64,000 bases of DNA from Kitasatospora fiedleri (lineage in GTDB: Bacteria > Actinomycetota > Actinomycetes > Streptomycetales > Streptomycetaceae), in contig NZ_OX419519.1 of NCBI RefSeq assembly GCF_948472415.1, positions 7,159,001-7,223,000 of the forward strand, written 5' to 3'. Below, piece after piece: positions 7,815-17,189 of the stretch; the stretch's first letter is position 1; every line of letters begins with the position of its first letter. A model generated the notes under the pieces. The model made no database searches. It was not told where the DNA came from and saw only the letters and a list, made by a program, of their open reading frames with translations. The position numbers and the translations under genes were made by a program.

Positions 7815-10111
7815 GCACCGAGCACGTCCCGTTGGACCCGAGCGTCGCCCCGCTGGGGACGCGCGCCTTCCGCGACGCGGGCGGCCTGCCCGCCGCCGCC
7901 TGGCGGGCCGACCAGACCGAGCAGACCCTCGTCCCCACGCACTGCTGCTTCTGCGGCATCCAGTGCGGCATGTACCTGCGGGTGGACGGGCGCGGCAAGG
8001 TGTTCGGGGTGGAGCCGCGCAACCACGACATCAACCGGATGCGCCTGTGCCCCAAGGGGATCAACGCCTACCAGCAGGTCAACCACCCGGACCGGCTGAC
8101 CGCGCCGCTGGTGCGCCGCAGCCGCGACGAGGAGTTCCGGGAGGCGAGCTGGGAGGAGGCGCTGGACTTCACCGTCGCCGAGATCCGCCGGATTCAGGCC
8201 GCGCACGGCCGGGACGCGTTCGGGATGCTCGGCGGGGCCAGCCTGTTCTCCGAGAAGACCTACCTGGTGGGCAAGTTCGCCCGGGTCGCGCTGAAGACCC
8301 GGCACGTGGACTACAACGGCCGGCTGTGCATGGTGAGCGCGGCGGGCGCCAACAAGCTGGCCTTCGGCATCGACCGGGCGGGCAACCCGTTCTCCGACAT
8401 GCTGCAGACCGACTGCCTGCTGATCGCCGGGGCGAACGTCGGCGAGTGCTTCCCGGTGCTGACCCAGTACGTGTGGGGGGCCCGCGACCGGGGCGCCACC
8501 CTGATCGTGGTCGACCCCCGGGAGACCGCCGTCGCCCGCACCGCGGACGTCCACGTCGCGCTCAAGTCCGGTACGGACGCGGCGTTCTTCAACGCCGTGC
8601 TGCACGTGATCGTCGCGGAGGGCCTGACCGACGAGGCGTTCCTGGCCGAGCACGCCACCGGCTGGGAGGAGGTCAGGGCCACCGTCGCGGCGTACCCGCC
8701 CGACCGGGCGGCCGAGATCTGCGGCGTTCCCGCGGAACAGATCGTCCAGGTGGCGCGGATGTTCGGGCGGGCGGAGCGGGCGATGGCCTGCCACGCGCGC
8801 GGCATCGAGCACCACACCCAGGGCGTGGAGAACTGCCTGACCGTCATCAACCTGTGCACCGCCACCGGCAACCTGGGCCGCCCGGGCGCCGGTTACGGCA
8901 CCCTCACCGGCCAGGGCAACGGCCAGGGCGGCCGCGAGCACGGCCAGAAGTCCGACCTGCTGCCCGGCGGCCGCTCCATCAACGACCCGGTGCACCGCCG
9001 GCAGATCGCCGCGATCTGGGGCATCGAGGAGTCCGAACTCCCGCAGGCCGGCACCTCGATGATGGAGATGGTCTGGCAGATGCAGCGCGGCGAGATCCGC
9101 GGCCTGATCGGCGTCTGCAACAACCCCTTCGTCTCGCTGCCCAACTACGCGGTGGTGAAGGACGGTTTCGACCAGCTGGAGTTCCACGCCCAGTTCGACT
9201 TCTTCCTCTCCGAGACCGCCGCCAACGCGCACGTGGTCTTCCCGGTCACCACCTGGGCCGAGGACGAGGGCGTGATGGCCAACGCCGAGGCCCGGGTGGT
9301 CAAGCACAACAAGGCCCAGGAGCCGCCCGCGGGCGTGCGCACCGACACCTGGGTGCTGTGCGAGATCGCCCGCCGGCTCGGCGAGGGAAGCAAGTTCGCC
9401 TTCGAGGGCTCCCGGGACGTCTTCGACGAACTGCGCCGCGCCTCGGCCGGCACGGTGATCGACTACTACGGCATCACGTACGAGCGCCTGGAGGCCACCG
9501 GCGGCCTCGCCTGGCCCTGCCCGAGCCTCGAACACCCGGGCACGCCACGGCTGTTCGAGGACGGCCGGACCTACCACCCGGACGGCAAGGTGCACCTCCA
9601 GGCGGTGGAGTGGCACCCGCCGGCCGACCCGTTCAGCGACGAGTTCCCGATGCGGCTGACCACCGGGCGCACCGTGGCGCACTTCCTGTCCGGCAACCAG
9701 ACCCGGCGCCTGGGCGGCCTGGTCGAGCAGACGCCCCGGCCGTGGGTGGAGATCCACCCCTCGCACGGGTTCCGCAACGGGGAGCCGGTGCGGGTGGTGA
9801 CCCGGCGCGGCAGCGAGGTGCTGCCCGCGCTAGTGACCGAGGCGATCCGCCCCGACCACGTCTTCGTGCCCTACCACTGGCCCTACCCGACGGCGGCGAA
9901 CGTGCTGACCGTCGACGCGCTGGACCCGCGCTCGAAGATCCCCGAGTACAAGGTGTGCGCGGTGCGGATCGAGCGGGCCGAGCGGATCGACCCGGTGCCC
10001 GCGCCGCCGGTGCCGCCGGGCCGCGAACCGTACCCCGAGACCCAGGTCTCCCGCACCGACCCGCTGCCGCCGACCGCGCCGCAGGGCCGCGGCACCGCCG
10101 AGAGGGGCTGA
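7811..10111 (+). CDS. Molybdopterin oxidoreductase (formate dehydrogenase / nitrate reductase-like), MopB family
   Basis: 766 aa, GTG start overlapping the previous stop (GTGA). The N-terminal [4Fe-4S] motif is C45-x2-C48-x3-C52-x27-C80. A probable Mo ligand Cys lies at 173 in the block YNGRLCMVSAAG, in the same place as Cys in assimilatory NasA-type enzymes. MopB blocks follow: GANVGECFPV, GNLGRPGAGYGTLTGQGN, VCNNPFVSLPNY, FPVTTWAEDEGVMANAEARV, and a C-terminal MopB_CT barrel with TGRTVAHFLSGNQTRR. No Tat signal is present, so the catalytic subunit is probably cytoplasmic. The last 40 residues are Pro-rich. Substrate cannot be read from sequence; formate, nitrate or another oxyanion are all open. 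Confidence 0.88.
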   Translation: MSTEHVPLDPSVAPLGTRAFRDAGGLPAAAWRADQTEQTLVPTHCCFCGIQCGMYLRVDGRGKVFGVEPRNHDINRMRLCPKGINAYQQVNHPDRLTAPLVRRSRDEEFREASWEEALDFTVAEIRRIQAAHGRDAFGMLGGASLFSEKTYLVGKFARVALKTRHVDYNGRLCMVSAAGANKLAFGIDRAGNPFSDMLQTDCLLIAGANVGECFPVLTQYVWGARDRGATLIVVDPRETAVARTADVHVALKSGTDAAFFNAVLHVIVAEGLTDEAFLAEHATGWEEVRATVAAYPPDRAAEICGVPAEQIVQVARMFGRAERAMACHARGIEHHTQGVENCLTVINLCTATGNLGRPGAGYGTLTGQGNGQGGREHGQKSDLLPGGRSINDPVHRRQIAAIWGIEESELPQAGTSMMEMVWQMQRGEIRGLIGVCNNPFVSLPNYAVVKDGFDQLEFHAQFDFFLSETAANAHVVFPVTTWAEDEGVMANAEARVVKHNKAQEPPAGVRTDTWVLCEIARRLGEGSKFAFEGSRDVFDELRRASAGTVIDYYGITYERLEATGGLAWPCPSLEHPGTPRLFEDGRTYHPDGKVHLQAVEWHPPADPFSDEFPMRLTTGRTVAHFLSGNQTRRLGGLVEQTPRPWVEIHPSHGFRNGEPVRVVTRRGSEVLPALVTEAIRPDHVFVPYHWPYPTAANVLTVDALDPRSKIPEYKVCAVRIERAERIDPVPAPPVPPGREPYPETQVSRTDPLPPTAPQGRGTAERG

Positions 10112-10116
10112 CCGAG

Positions 10117-10734
10117 ATGCTCGGACGCACCATCTTCATCGACCCGGGCCGCTGCATCGGCTGCCAGGCGTGCGTGTCGGCCTGCCGCGAGTGCGACTCG
10201 CACCGCGGCAAGTCGATGATCCACCTGGACTACCCGGACGAGGGCCGCACCGTCGCCGCGCTGCCGACGGTGTGCATGCACTGCGAGGACCCGGTCGCGC
10301 CGTGCGCCGAGGTCTGCCCGGCCGAGGCGATCCTGATCACCGCCGACGGCGTGGTGCAGGAGGCCGACCCGACCCGCTGCATCGGCTGCGCGAACTGCGT
10401 CAACGCCTGCCCGTTCGGCGTGCCCAAGATCGACCTGGAGGCGAAGCTCCAGATGAAGTGCAACCTCTGCTACGACCGCACCTCCTACGGCCTGGCGCCG
10501 ATGTGCGCCACGGTCTGCCCCACCGGCGCCCTGTTCTACGGCACCGTCGAGGAGTTGCAGGCCGAGCGGCCCGGTGTGGACGTCTCCACGATGTTCGCGT
10601 TCGGCGACACCGTGGTCTCCACCGGCGTGGCCATGGTGGTGCCGGGGGAGCGGCGGGCCCCCGTCCCCGGCGGCATGCTCAACCTGATCGAGGTCAACGG
10701 GCGCCCCGCGCCCGGGAACGGAGCGAGGGCGTGA
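10117..10734 (+). CDS. 4Fe-4S dicluster ferredoxin subunit (HybA/DmsB-like)
   Basis: 205 aa, ATG five bases after the previous stop. Four Cys groups predict four [4Fe-4S] clusters: CIGCQACVSACREC, CMHCEDPVAPCAEVCP, CIGCANCVNACP and CNLCYDRTSYGLAPMCATVCP. This is the standard electron-transfer subunit of molybdopterin oxidoreductases, passing electrons between the catalytic subunit and the membrane partner. It overlaps the Rieske gene by 4 bp. Confidence 0.9.
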   Translation: MLGRTIFIDPGRCIGCQACVSACRECDSHRGKSMIHLDYPDEGRTVAALPTVCMHCEDPVAPCAEVCPAEAILITADGVVQEADPTRCIGCANCVNACPFGVPKIDLEAKLQMKCNLCYDRTSYGLAPMCATVCPTGALFYGTVEELQAERPGVDVSTMFAFGDTVVSTGVAMVVPGERRAPVPGGMLNLIEVNGRPAPGNGARA

Positions 10735-11396
10735 CCGGCCCCGGCGACTCCCCCGAGCCGTACGGCTCCGGCGGCTCCACGGACCCCTACGGCGCCGGGG
10801 ACCCCGACGGCCTCCGGGCCGAACGGGCCGCGCTCAAGGACCGGATCAGCGCCGACTCGCTGACCACCCGGCGCGACTACCTGCGGATCGTCACCACAGT
10901 CTCCGGCGGCCTGGTGGTCGGCTCCGCCGTCGTCTCGGCCGGCGTGCTGCACCGCCACGGGGACGGCACCGCCGCCCCGTTGAAGGTCGCCGACCGGCTG
11001 GAGCGCGGCGAGGCGGTGAGCTTCGACTACCCCGGCGAGGACGACCGGGCGATGGCGATCCGGCTGCCCGACGGCACCCTGGTCGGCTACTCCACGGTCT
11101 GCACCCACCTGGCCTGCGGCGTGCTCTGGCGGCGCGACCACGGCAGTGACGGCGACCTCTACTGCCCGTGCCACGAAGGGCAGTTCGACTCCCGCACCGG
11201 CGAGGTCACCGGCGGCCCGCCGCCCCGCCCGCTGCCCAAGGTGGTGGTGGTCGAGGACGCCCAGGGCGCGGTGTGGGCGATCGGCACCGCCCGCTCCGGC
11301 GAGGACGAGGAGGCCGGCCTGTGCCGCGGCCTGACCGAGCGCAACCCGGCCCTCGCCGAGGCGGCCGGCTGCGCGAACCGCAAGAGCGGCCGATGA
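10731..11396 (+). CDS. Membrane-anchored Rieske [2Fe-2S] protein
   Basis: 221 aa, GTG start overlapping the previous stop. The Rieske ligands are C124-T-H126 and C145-P-C147-H148 (blocks CTHLACG and CPCHEG); the extra C129/C147 pair could form the usual stabilising disulfide. A hydrophobic segment at about 54-73 follows a twin-arginine stretch TTRRDYLR, so Tat-dependent export with an uncleaved anchor is likely, putting the cluster outside. A 40-residue Gly/Pro/Tyr-rich cytoplasmic N-terminus and a C-terminal extension with two Cys are unusual. The company it keeps, a Mo enzyme rather than cytochrome bc1, is the notable point. Confidence 0.88.
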   Translation: MTGPGDSPEPYGSGGSTDPYGAGDPDGLRAERAALKDRISADSLTTRRDYLRIVTTVSGGLVVGSAVVSAGVLHRHGDGTAAPLKVADRLERGEAVSFDYPGEDDRAMAIRLPDGTLVGYSTVCTHLACGVLWRRDHGSDGDLYCPCHEGQFDSRTGEVTGGPPPRPLPKVVVVEDAQGAVWAIGTARSGEDEEAGLCRGLTERNPALAEAAGCANRKSGR

Positions 11397-11448
11397 CCGG
11401 CGCCCGGAGCGACCTGACGGAGCGTCAACCAACGTGTGGAGGTGCGGG

Positions 11449-11817
11449 ATGAGCGTCCCCGAAGGCCACTACCCGGAGGGCTACCACCCCGGCAGCGACG
11501 AGCCGCGGCTCAACCGGCCCGTCCGCGAACGGTACCCGCAGATCCGGTCCACCTCCGGCTACGCCGACCCCCGGGTCTCCGCGACCGGCCCCGGCCCCGG
11601 CGCGGGCACCGACCAGCAGCCCGAGCGCTCGGCGATCCTGTCCGCCCGGATGGCGCTGGCCGTCACCATCGTGGTCGGCCAGCTGTGGGCGCTGAGCACC
11701 GCCACCAACGCCTGGATGCGCGGCGAGACGGCCACCGCCTGGTGGTGCACCGGGTTCAGCGCCGCGTCCTTCCTGGTCGTCCTGCTCGCCTGGCGGATCG
11801 CGCCCAACGACCGCTGA
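11449..11817 (+). CDS. Small two-helix membrane protein, last gene of the molybdo-enzyme operon
   Basis: 122 aa, ATG with a tggaggtg ribosome site 52 bp after the Rieske stop. About 60 hydrophilic residues precede two hydrophobic helices (ALAVTIVVGQLWALSTAT and WWCTGFSAASFLVVLLAWRI). I do not recognise a family. The position suggests a small accessory or anchoring subunit of the redox complex. Confidence 0.65.
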   Translation: MSVPEGHYPEGYHPGSDEPRLNRPVRERYPQIRSTSGYADPRVSATGPGPGAGTDQQPERSAILSARMALAVTIVVGQLWALSTATNAWMRGETATAWWCTGFSAASFLVVLLAWRIAPNDR

Positions 11818-12006
11818 CCGCAACGGCGTTGCGGACGGTCACGATTCACCACCGCCCGCGCCGCCCGCGTTCCCGAACCGCCCGCCGCCCCGTACGCTGT
11901 CCCCCTGGCCGCGCGGGCGGCCGACGGGACACACCGCGGGGTGGCCGGCCGACGAGCCGGTACCCGCCGGGTCGCGCGCCGTGCGGGCGCGGGAAGGGCA
12001 CAGCGC

Positions 12007-12894
12007 ATGACGGAGCACCCCACCACCGAAACGGTCCAGCCCAGGCCGTTCCCCGACCGGCAGGCCGTGCTCCGCGCGGCCGTCCTGGTCCCCGTCACGG
12101 TCTCCCACATGCACGAGGCCCACCCGCACGGCCCGCTCACCCTCGCCGCCACCACGCCCGTCGGCGCGCACACCGGCGGCCTGGACTGGGACGGGCGGCG
12201 GCTGGTCCACCGCCCCGAACCCGCCCGGGTGGTCGGCGCCCGGACCGAGGTCCTCACCGTCGGCGACCACCACCTCGGGCACGCCACCGTGGGCCCCGGC
12301 GGCGAGCTGCACTGGCCGCAGTGGGCCCGCCTCGGCGACACCCCCGTCCACTGGCACGGACGGCCCGACCTGCTCGCCGAGGGCGGCGCCCACCCCTGCC
12401 GGCTCCACCTCACCGGCGAACAGCGCGCCCTGCTCGTCCAGGCCGAGGGCGAGCACGGCCTCGACTTCAACGAGGCACTGCTGCGCGTCACCCGCCCGCT
12501 CGCCGAAGCACTCGACCTGCTCCCGCCCGACCTGCGCCGCACCGAGGCGGTCGACCGCCTGGTCGCCCTGCTGGCCGACCGCGGCGCCCGCTACCTCGTC
12601 CCCGCCGACCCGTACCACCTGCCCGGCTGGGAGGCGCACCTCCACCACGCCTACCTGGCCCTCGACGCGCAGGCCCGTGCCCACCGCGACGAACGGCCCA
12701 CGCCCGCCACCGCCGCCCACCGCCCGGTCCGCTACGACGCCCTGGTGCGGCCCGGCGAGGACGGCCGGCCGGAGATCGTGCTGACGCCCGTGCTGCGCAA
12801 GAGCGGCCAGTGGCTGCCCGCGATGGACCCGGCCGCGCTCGACCTGCCCCACCACGGCAGCGGGACGGACCGCGGGCTCGCGGCGGCCGGGTAG
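12007..12894 (+). CDS. Hypothetical cytoplasmic protein
   Basis: 295 aa, ATG with a gggaagg ribosome site. No signal peptide or transmembrane segment. It contains a run of His-rich motifs (VSHMHEAHPHGPL, DTPVHWHG, GWEAHLHHAYLALDA) but I cannot assign a family or activity. It begins 189 bp after the redox operon and converges on the ThrE-like gene, so it is probably its own transcription unit. Confidence 0.65.
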   Translation: MTEHPTTETVQPRPFPDRQAVLRAAVLVPVTVSHMHEAHPHGPLTLAATTPVGAHTGGLDWDGRRLVHRPEPARVVGARTEVLTVGDHHLGHATVGPGGELHWPQWARLGDTPVHWHGRPDLLAEGGAHPCRLHLTGEQRALLVQAEGEHGLDFNEALLRVTRPLAEALDLLPPDLRRTEAVDRLVALLADRGARYLVPADPYHLPGWEAHLHHAYLALDAQARAHRDERPTPATAAHRPVRYDALVRPGEDGRPEIVLTPVLRKSGQWLPAMDPAALDLPHHGSGTDRGLAAAG

Positions 12895-12940
12895 CCGGAC
12901 GGGACCGACCGGCAAGGGGCCGGGGAACGGGCCGGGCGGC

Positions 12941-14206
12941 TCAGGGCAGCGGCTGCGGGCGCTGGGCGAGCACCGAACCGACCAGCAGGCCGACGGCGAT
13001 CGCCACCACCGTGGTGACCATCGACAGCAGGTCGTGGAAGCCCCGCACGGGATGGCCGCCGGCCAGGCTGGTCAGGCCGCGCATGCCCAGCGAGCCGACC
13101 GTCAGGGTGAAGAACCCGGGCAGCGCCAGCAGCAGCCGCGGCGGCCGGTCCGGCCGGTGCGCCACCGCCGTGGCCAGCGCCCCCAGCGCCACGGCGGCCA
13201 CGAACGTCCCGCCGACCTCGCCGACCAGCTTCGTCGCCCCCGACTGCACCGCCACCGTCAGGTACACCGTGCCCAGCAGGACCGGCAGCAGCCGCCACGG
13301 CGCCGCGAACGCCAGCACCGTGCCGACGGTGAACACCACCCAGGACAGGAACACCGCCCAGCGCGGCAGGTCGGCGCGCGCCGCCAGGTCGAACAGCGCC
13401 GAGGTGTCCCCGCCGGTCGCGTACACGCCGAGCATCACGCCCAGGTACAGCTGCAGCAGCAGGAACACCGCGTACACCAGGCGCACCGCGCCCGTGGTGA
13501 GGAACCCGGCGGCCAGCTCGGCGGCGGCGGCCGACAGCAGGTCGCCGGGGACGAAGTAGAACAGCGCCGGGAGCATCAGCAGCACCGCCCCGCCGTGCGC
13601 CGGGGTGCGGGCGAACACCTCCAGCACCAGCACCGACACGACCGCCGCCGCGACCAGCGGCAGCACCCGCGACAGCCGCGGCCACCGCCCCGCCGCCACC
13701 GCCAGCACCGCCGTGACCAGACCCAGCAGCGCACTGCTGCCGATCTCGTACCAGGTCGGCTGCATCAGCGGCGCGAAACCCACCGTGAACAGCACGATCC
13801 CCAGGCCCTTGAGCCACCACGGGTACGGGGCGGGCGCGCCGTCGATCGCCGCCAGCCCCCGCTCGGCCTCCGCGAGGGGGATGCGGCCCAGGGCGGCCCG
13901 GTGCGCCCACGGCTTGAGCGCGGCGACCCGGTCGAGCCGGGCGACGTCCGGGAAGGCCCGCACCGCGACCGTCGAACTGCGGCCGTCCAGCGACACGGTC
14001 AGCGTCGCGCCGTCCGGCACCAGCACCATCGCGCTCCGGGCGCCGAAACCCGCCGCGACCCGCGCCACCGTCCGCTCGACCTCCGAGGCGCCCTCGCCGC
14101 TCGCCGCCAGCAGCATCCGGGTCAGCCGCTCCAGCAGCGCCGTCAAGCGCTCCAGCGCCGCCCCGCCGCCGTCCGGCTCCGTGCGCACCGCCTGCCCGCC
14201 GTCCAT
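12941..14206 (-). CDS. ThrE-family threonine/serine exporter-like membrane protein
   Basis: 421 aa from the ATG at 14206, which has a gggagg ribosome site; an in-frame GTG at 14254 would add 16 residues of EAREAREAR repeat and is less likely. A soluble N-terminal DUF1212-type domain (SEVERTVARVAAGFGARSAMVLVPDGATLTVS) is followed by about ten hydrophobic helices, the layout of ThrE with ThrE_2-like halves fused. ThrE exports threonine and serine in corynebacteria; substrate specificity here is not shown. Confidence 0.8.
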   Translation of the reverse strand: MDGGQAVRTEPDGGGAALERLTALLERLTRMLLAASGEGASEVERTVARVAAGFGARSAMVLVPDGATLTVSLDGRSSTVAVRAFPDVARLDRVAALKPWAHRAALGRIPLAEAERGLAAIDGAPAPYPWWLKGLGIVLFTVGFAPLMQPTWYEIGSSALLGLVTAVLAVAAGRWPRLSRVLPLVAAAVVSVLVLEVFARTPAHGGAVLLMLPALFYFVPGDLLSAAAAELAAGFLTTGAVRLVYAVFLLLQLYLGVMLGVYATGGDTSALFDLAARADLPRWAVFLSWVVFTVGTVLAFAAPWRLLPVLLGTVYLTVAVQSGATKLVGEVGGTFVAAVALGALATAVAHRPDRPPRLLLALPGFFTLTVGSLGMRGLTSLAGGHPVRGFHDLLSMVTTVVAIAVGLLVGSVLAQRPQPLP

Positions 14207-14366
14207 CCGCGCCTCCCGCGCCTCCCGCGCCTCCCGCGGCGCCGGACCCGGCACCCGCTCACATCCTCGCCCGGTCCGCGACGGGCTGCGCGGCGGTCGG
14301 CCGCCGACGTGCGGTGCCCGAAATGTGGTGATACCACTCGTAGGACCTGTGGAAGGGAGCCAGTCG

Positions 14367-14771
14367 ATGGACGACTACCCGGCGCTCAACCTGTTCTGGA
14401 CCATGCTGTGGCTGTTCCTGTGGATTCTGTGGTTCTTCCTGATGTTCAAGGTGCTGACCGACATCTTCCGCAGCCACGACATGGGCGGCTGGGCCAAGGC
14501 CGCCTGGACGATCTTCGTGATCGTGCTGCCCTACCTCGGCGTCCTGGTCTACCTGATCGTCCGCGGCCAGGGGATGGGCCACCGCGACCGGGCGGTCGCC
14601 GCGCAGGCCGAGGGGCAGTTCCAGGACTACATCAGGAAGGCCGCCGGGACGGAAGGCCAGGACACCGGACCGCGGCACGTCGACGAACTCGCCCGGCTCG
14701 CCGACCTGAAGGACAGCGGCGCCATCTCCGAGGAGGAGTTCCGGGCCGCGAAGCAGAAACTGCTCGCCTGA
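14367..14771 (+). CDS. SHOCT-domain protein with PLDc_N membrane region
   Basis: 134 aa, ATG with ggaaggga upstream. Two N-terminal transmembrane helices (FWTMLWLFLWILWFFLMF and AAWTIFVIVLPYLGVLVYLI) match the PLDc_N module. The C-terminal SHOCT motif reads ELARLADLKDSGAISEEEFRAAKQKLL. SHOCT proteins are common in actinobacteria; the motif is thought to mediate oligomerisation. Divergent from the ThrE-like gene with a 160 bp promoter gap. Confidence 0.8.
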   Translation: MDDYPALNLFWTMLWLFLWILWFFLMFKVLTDIFRSHDMGGWAKAAWTIFVIVLPYLGVLVYLIVRGQGMGHRDRAVAAQAEGQFQDYIRKAAGTEGQDTGPRHVDELARLADLKDSGAISEEEFRAAKQKLLA

Positions 14772-14880
14772 ACACCGATGGCCGACGGGACCGGACCCGG
14801 TGGCCGACGGGGCCGGGTGGGGCTCCCGCCCGCCGCCCCGCCGGCCGGGGCCGCCGGGCCGAGGACGCCCGACCGGCCCG

Positions 14881-14928
14881 GAGAACGGCCCGGAGAACGG
14901 CCCGGAGAACGGCCCGGAGAACGGCCCG
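14881..14928. repeat. 12 bp tandem repeat x4 upstream of the PP2C gene
   Basis: Four perfect copies of gagaacggcccg lie about 50 bp before the chosen start of the phosphatase gene. If the upstream ATG at 14778 were used they would encode R-P-G-E repeats; the better ribosome site downstream suggests they are in the 5' leader instead. Confidence 0.85.
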
Positions 14929-14978
14929 GAGCGGGCCGGACGAACCCGCCGAGCGGCGGACGGGAGGAGGACCACGGC

Positions 14979-17053
14979 GTGCCGGAACCGCAGCTGACGC
15001 CCGAGGTGTTCGACCGCGCCGTCGTCGCGATCGCCCTGACCGCCGGCCCCGAGCACCGGATGGTCTACTACAACGACGCCTTCCGCGAGCTGTTCGGCGA
15101 CCGCCCGCTCGGCGCGCCCGCCCGCGAAGCCTTCACCGAACCCGGCAGCGAGCGCTTCCTCGCCACCCTGGACGCCGTCCTCGCCGACGGCACCGCCCGG
15201 CAGGTCACCGCCCACCGCACCCTCGGCTGCCCCGGCGCCGGACCCGCCCACCGCCACTTCGTCTACTCCTGCTCGCCCGCCGCCACCCGCTACGGCCCCG
15301 GCATCCTCGCCGCCGCCATCGACACCACCGCCGAACTGCACTCCGCCCTCGAGGCCGAACGCCAGTCCACCGAACGCCTGGAAGCCCTGCGGCGCTACGA
15401 GGCGCTGATGGCCGCCGCCGCCCAGATGGTCTGGGTCGCCCGCGCCGACGGCACCGCCAGCGAACTCATGCCCGGCTGGGAGGAGATCACCGGCCAGCCC
15501 TTCCCGGAAGCCGCCGCCGACGACGGCTGGCTCGACGTCGTCCACCCCCAGGACCGCGCCGACACCGCCGCCCGCTGGGCCGCCGCCGCCCGCGACCTGC
15601 CCCACGTCTTCGACCACACCTTCCGGGTCCGCAGCGCCGCCGGCGGCTACCGGCACGTCCGCTCCCGCGCCGTCCCCGTCCCGCACGAGAACAGCGGCAC
15701 CGAATGGATCGGCACCACCCGCGACATCGAGGACCACTGGCGCGGACGCCTGCGCGAACGGCTGCTCGCCCGGGCCGGCGCCGTCACCGAGGCCGAACGC
15801 GCCGAGGACGCCTTCGCCGCCCTCGCCGCCACCCTCGTCCCCGACCTCACCGACGTGTGCGCCGTCTACCTGCTGCCCGCACCCGACGCCGCCGGCGAGG
15901 AGATCGTCGCCACCCGGATCGCCTCCGTCGCCCGCCCCGGACTGCCCCCGCTGCCCCCGCTCAACCAGCAGACCTTCACCCTCGGCGCCCGGGCCCGCCA
16001 AGCCGTCACCGACCGCACCCCCGCCCTGCTCGACCTCACCGACGGCGCGGTCCCCGGCGGAGCCGTCCCCGAGATATCGGCCCGCTGGCTGTCCGCCGCC
16101 CGCGCCACCAGCCTCACCCTGCTGCCCATCGTCGTCGACGGCGCCGTCGTCGCCCTCGCCGCCACCGCCGGCTGCGAGGGCGCGCCCCCGCCCGGACCCG
16201 CCGACATCGACCTCCAGCACGAAGTCCTGCAACGCGCCCAGGCCCCGCTGCGCCAGGCCCTCGCCCTGCAACGCGCCCGGCACGCCGCCGTCGTCCTGCA
16301 ACGCGCCCTGCTCACCACCCTGCCCCGGCTCGGCGGCGCCGCCGTCGCCGCCCGCTACCAGCCCGGCAGCCGCAACGCCGAGGTCGGCGGCGACTGGTAC
16401 GACGCCTTCGCGCTGCCCGACGGCTCGCTCGCCGTCACCATCGGCGACGTGGCCGGCCACGACCTCGCCGCCGCCACCACCATGGGCCAGTTGCGCGCCA
16501 TGCTGCGCTCCATCGCCTACACCCGCGGCCACGCCCACACCCCCGCCGACACCCTGCGCGAACTCGACACCGCCGCCGAGGGTTGGGCGTCGGCAGCTTC
16601 GCCACCGCGGTGCACGCCCGGCTGGTGCGGCACGGCGCCGACGGCGGCTGGGAGATGGAGTGGGCCAACGCCGGACACCCGCCGCCCGTCCTCGTCCCGG
16701 TCGACGGACCGCCCCGGCTGCTGGCCGCCGAGGACGCCGACGTCCCGCTGTGCGTGGACCCGCGCCGGCCCCGGGTCACCCACCGGCACCCCGTCGGGCC
16801 CGGCGAGACACTGCTCCTCTACACCGACGGCCTGGTCGAAGTCCCCGGCGAGCACCTGAACGACGGCCTCGCCCGGCTCTGCCGCACCGCCGCCGCGGCC
16901 CGCCACCGCCCGCTGGCCGACTTCTGCGACCACCTGGTCGCCCAGGTCGCCGACGTCCGCGACGACATCGCCGTGATCGCCTTCCGGCCCGACCCGCAGG
17001 GGCGCGCGGTGGACGGCGCGAGCAGAGGCCCGGGCCGGGAGGGCGGCCGGTGA
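14979..17053 (+). pseudogene. PAS-PAS-GAF-PP2C (SpoIIE/RsbU-type) serine phosphatase, frameshifted
   Basis: The GTG at 14979 is preceded by gggaggagg at good spacing, so it is preferred to an ATG at 14778. Order: PAS (VYYNDAFRELFG), second PAS with a PAC block (EWIGTTRDIEDHW), GAF, then PP2C with NAEVGGDWYDAF and IGDVAGHD metal-site motifs. Near 16581-16587 the frame breaks by -1; restoring one base in ggttgggc reads straight into GVGSFATAVHARL, LLLYTDGLVEVP and VRDDIAVIAF, ending at 17053. About 690 codons in all. The family dephosphorylates STAS anti-anti-sigma factors, and such a protein lies at 41.2 kb. The break looks like a base-calling error because everything downstream is conserved. 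Confidence 0.8.
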
Positions 17054-17189
17054 GCGACGGCGAGCAGGAGGAGCCGCGGGGAACGGCGAGCGGGAGGAGC
17101 CGCCGGGGAACGGCGAGCGGGACGGGATGCGGAGGAACGGCGTGGACGGCCACCGGGACGACCGGCACAGCGACGGAGAGGGCGGCGAC

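Noticed and set aside
16575..16590. Programmed -1 frameshift in the PP2C gene
   Set aside because: No slippery heptamer followed by a pseudoknot, and nine similar breaks elsewhere make sequencing error the simpler cause.
13034..17053. Long plus-strand open frame spanning ThrE and PP2C genes
   Set aside because: Only its last 150 codons carry real PP2C sequence, explained by the frameshift at about 16585; the rest is shadow.
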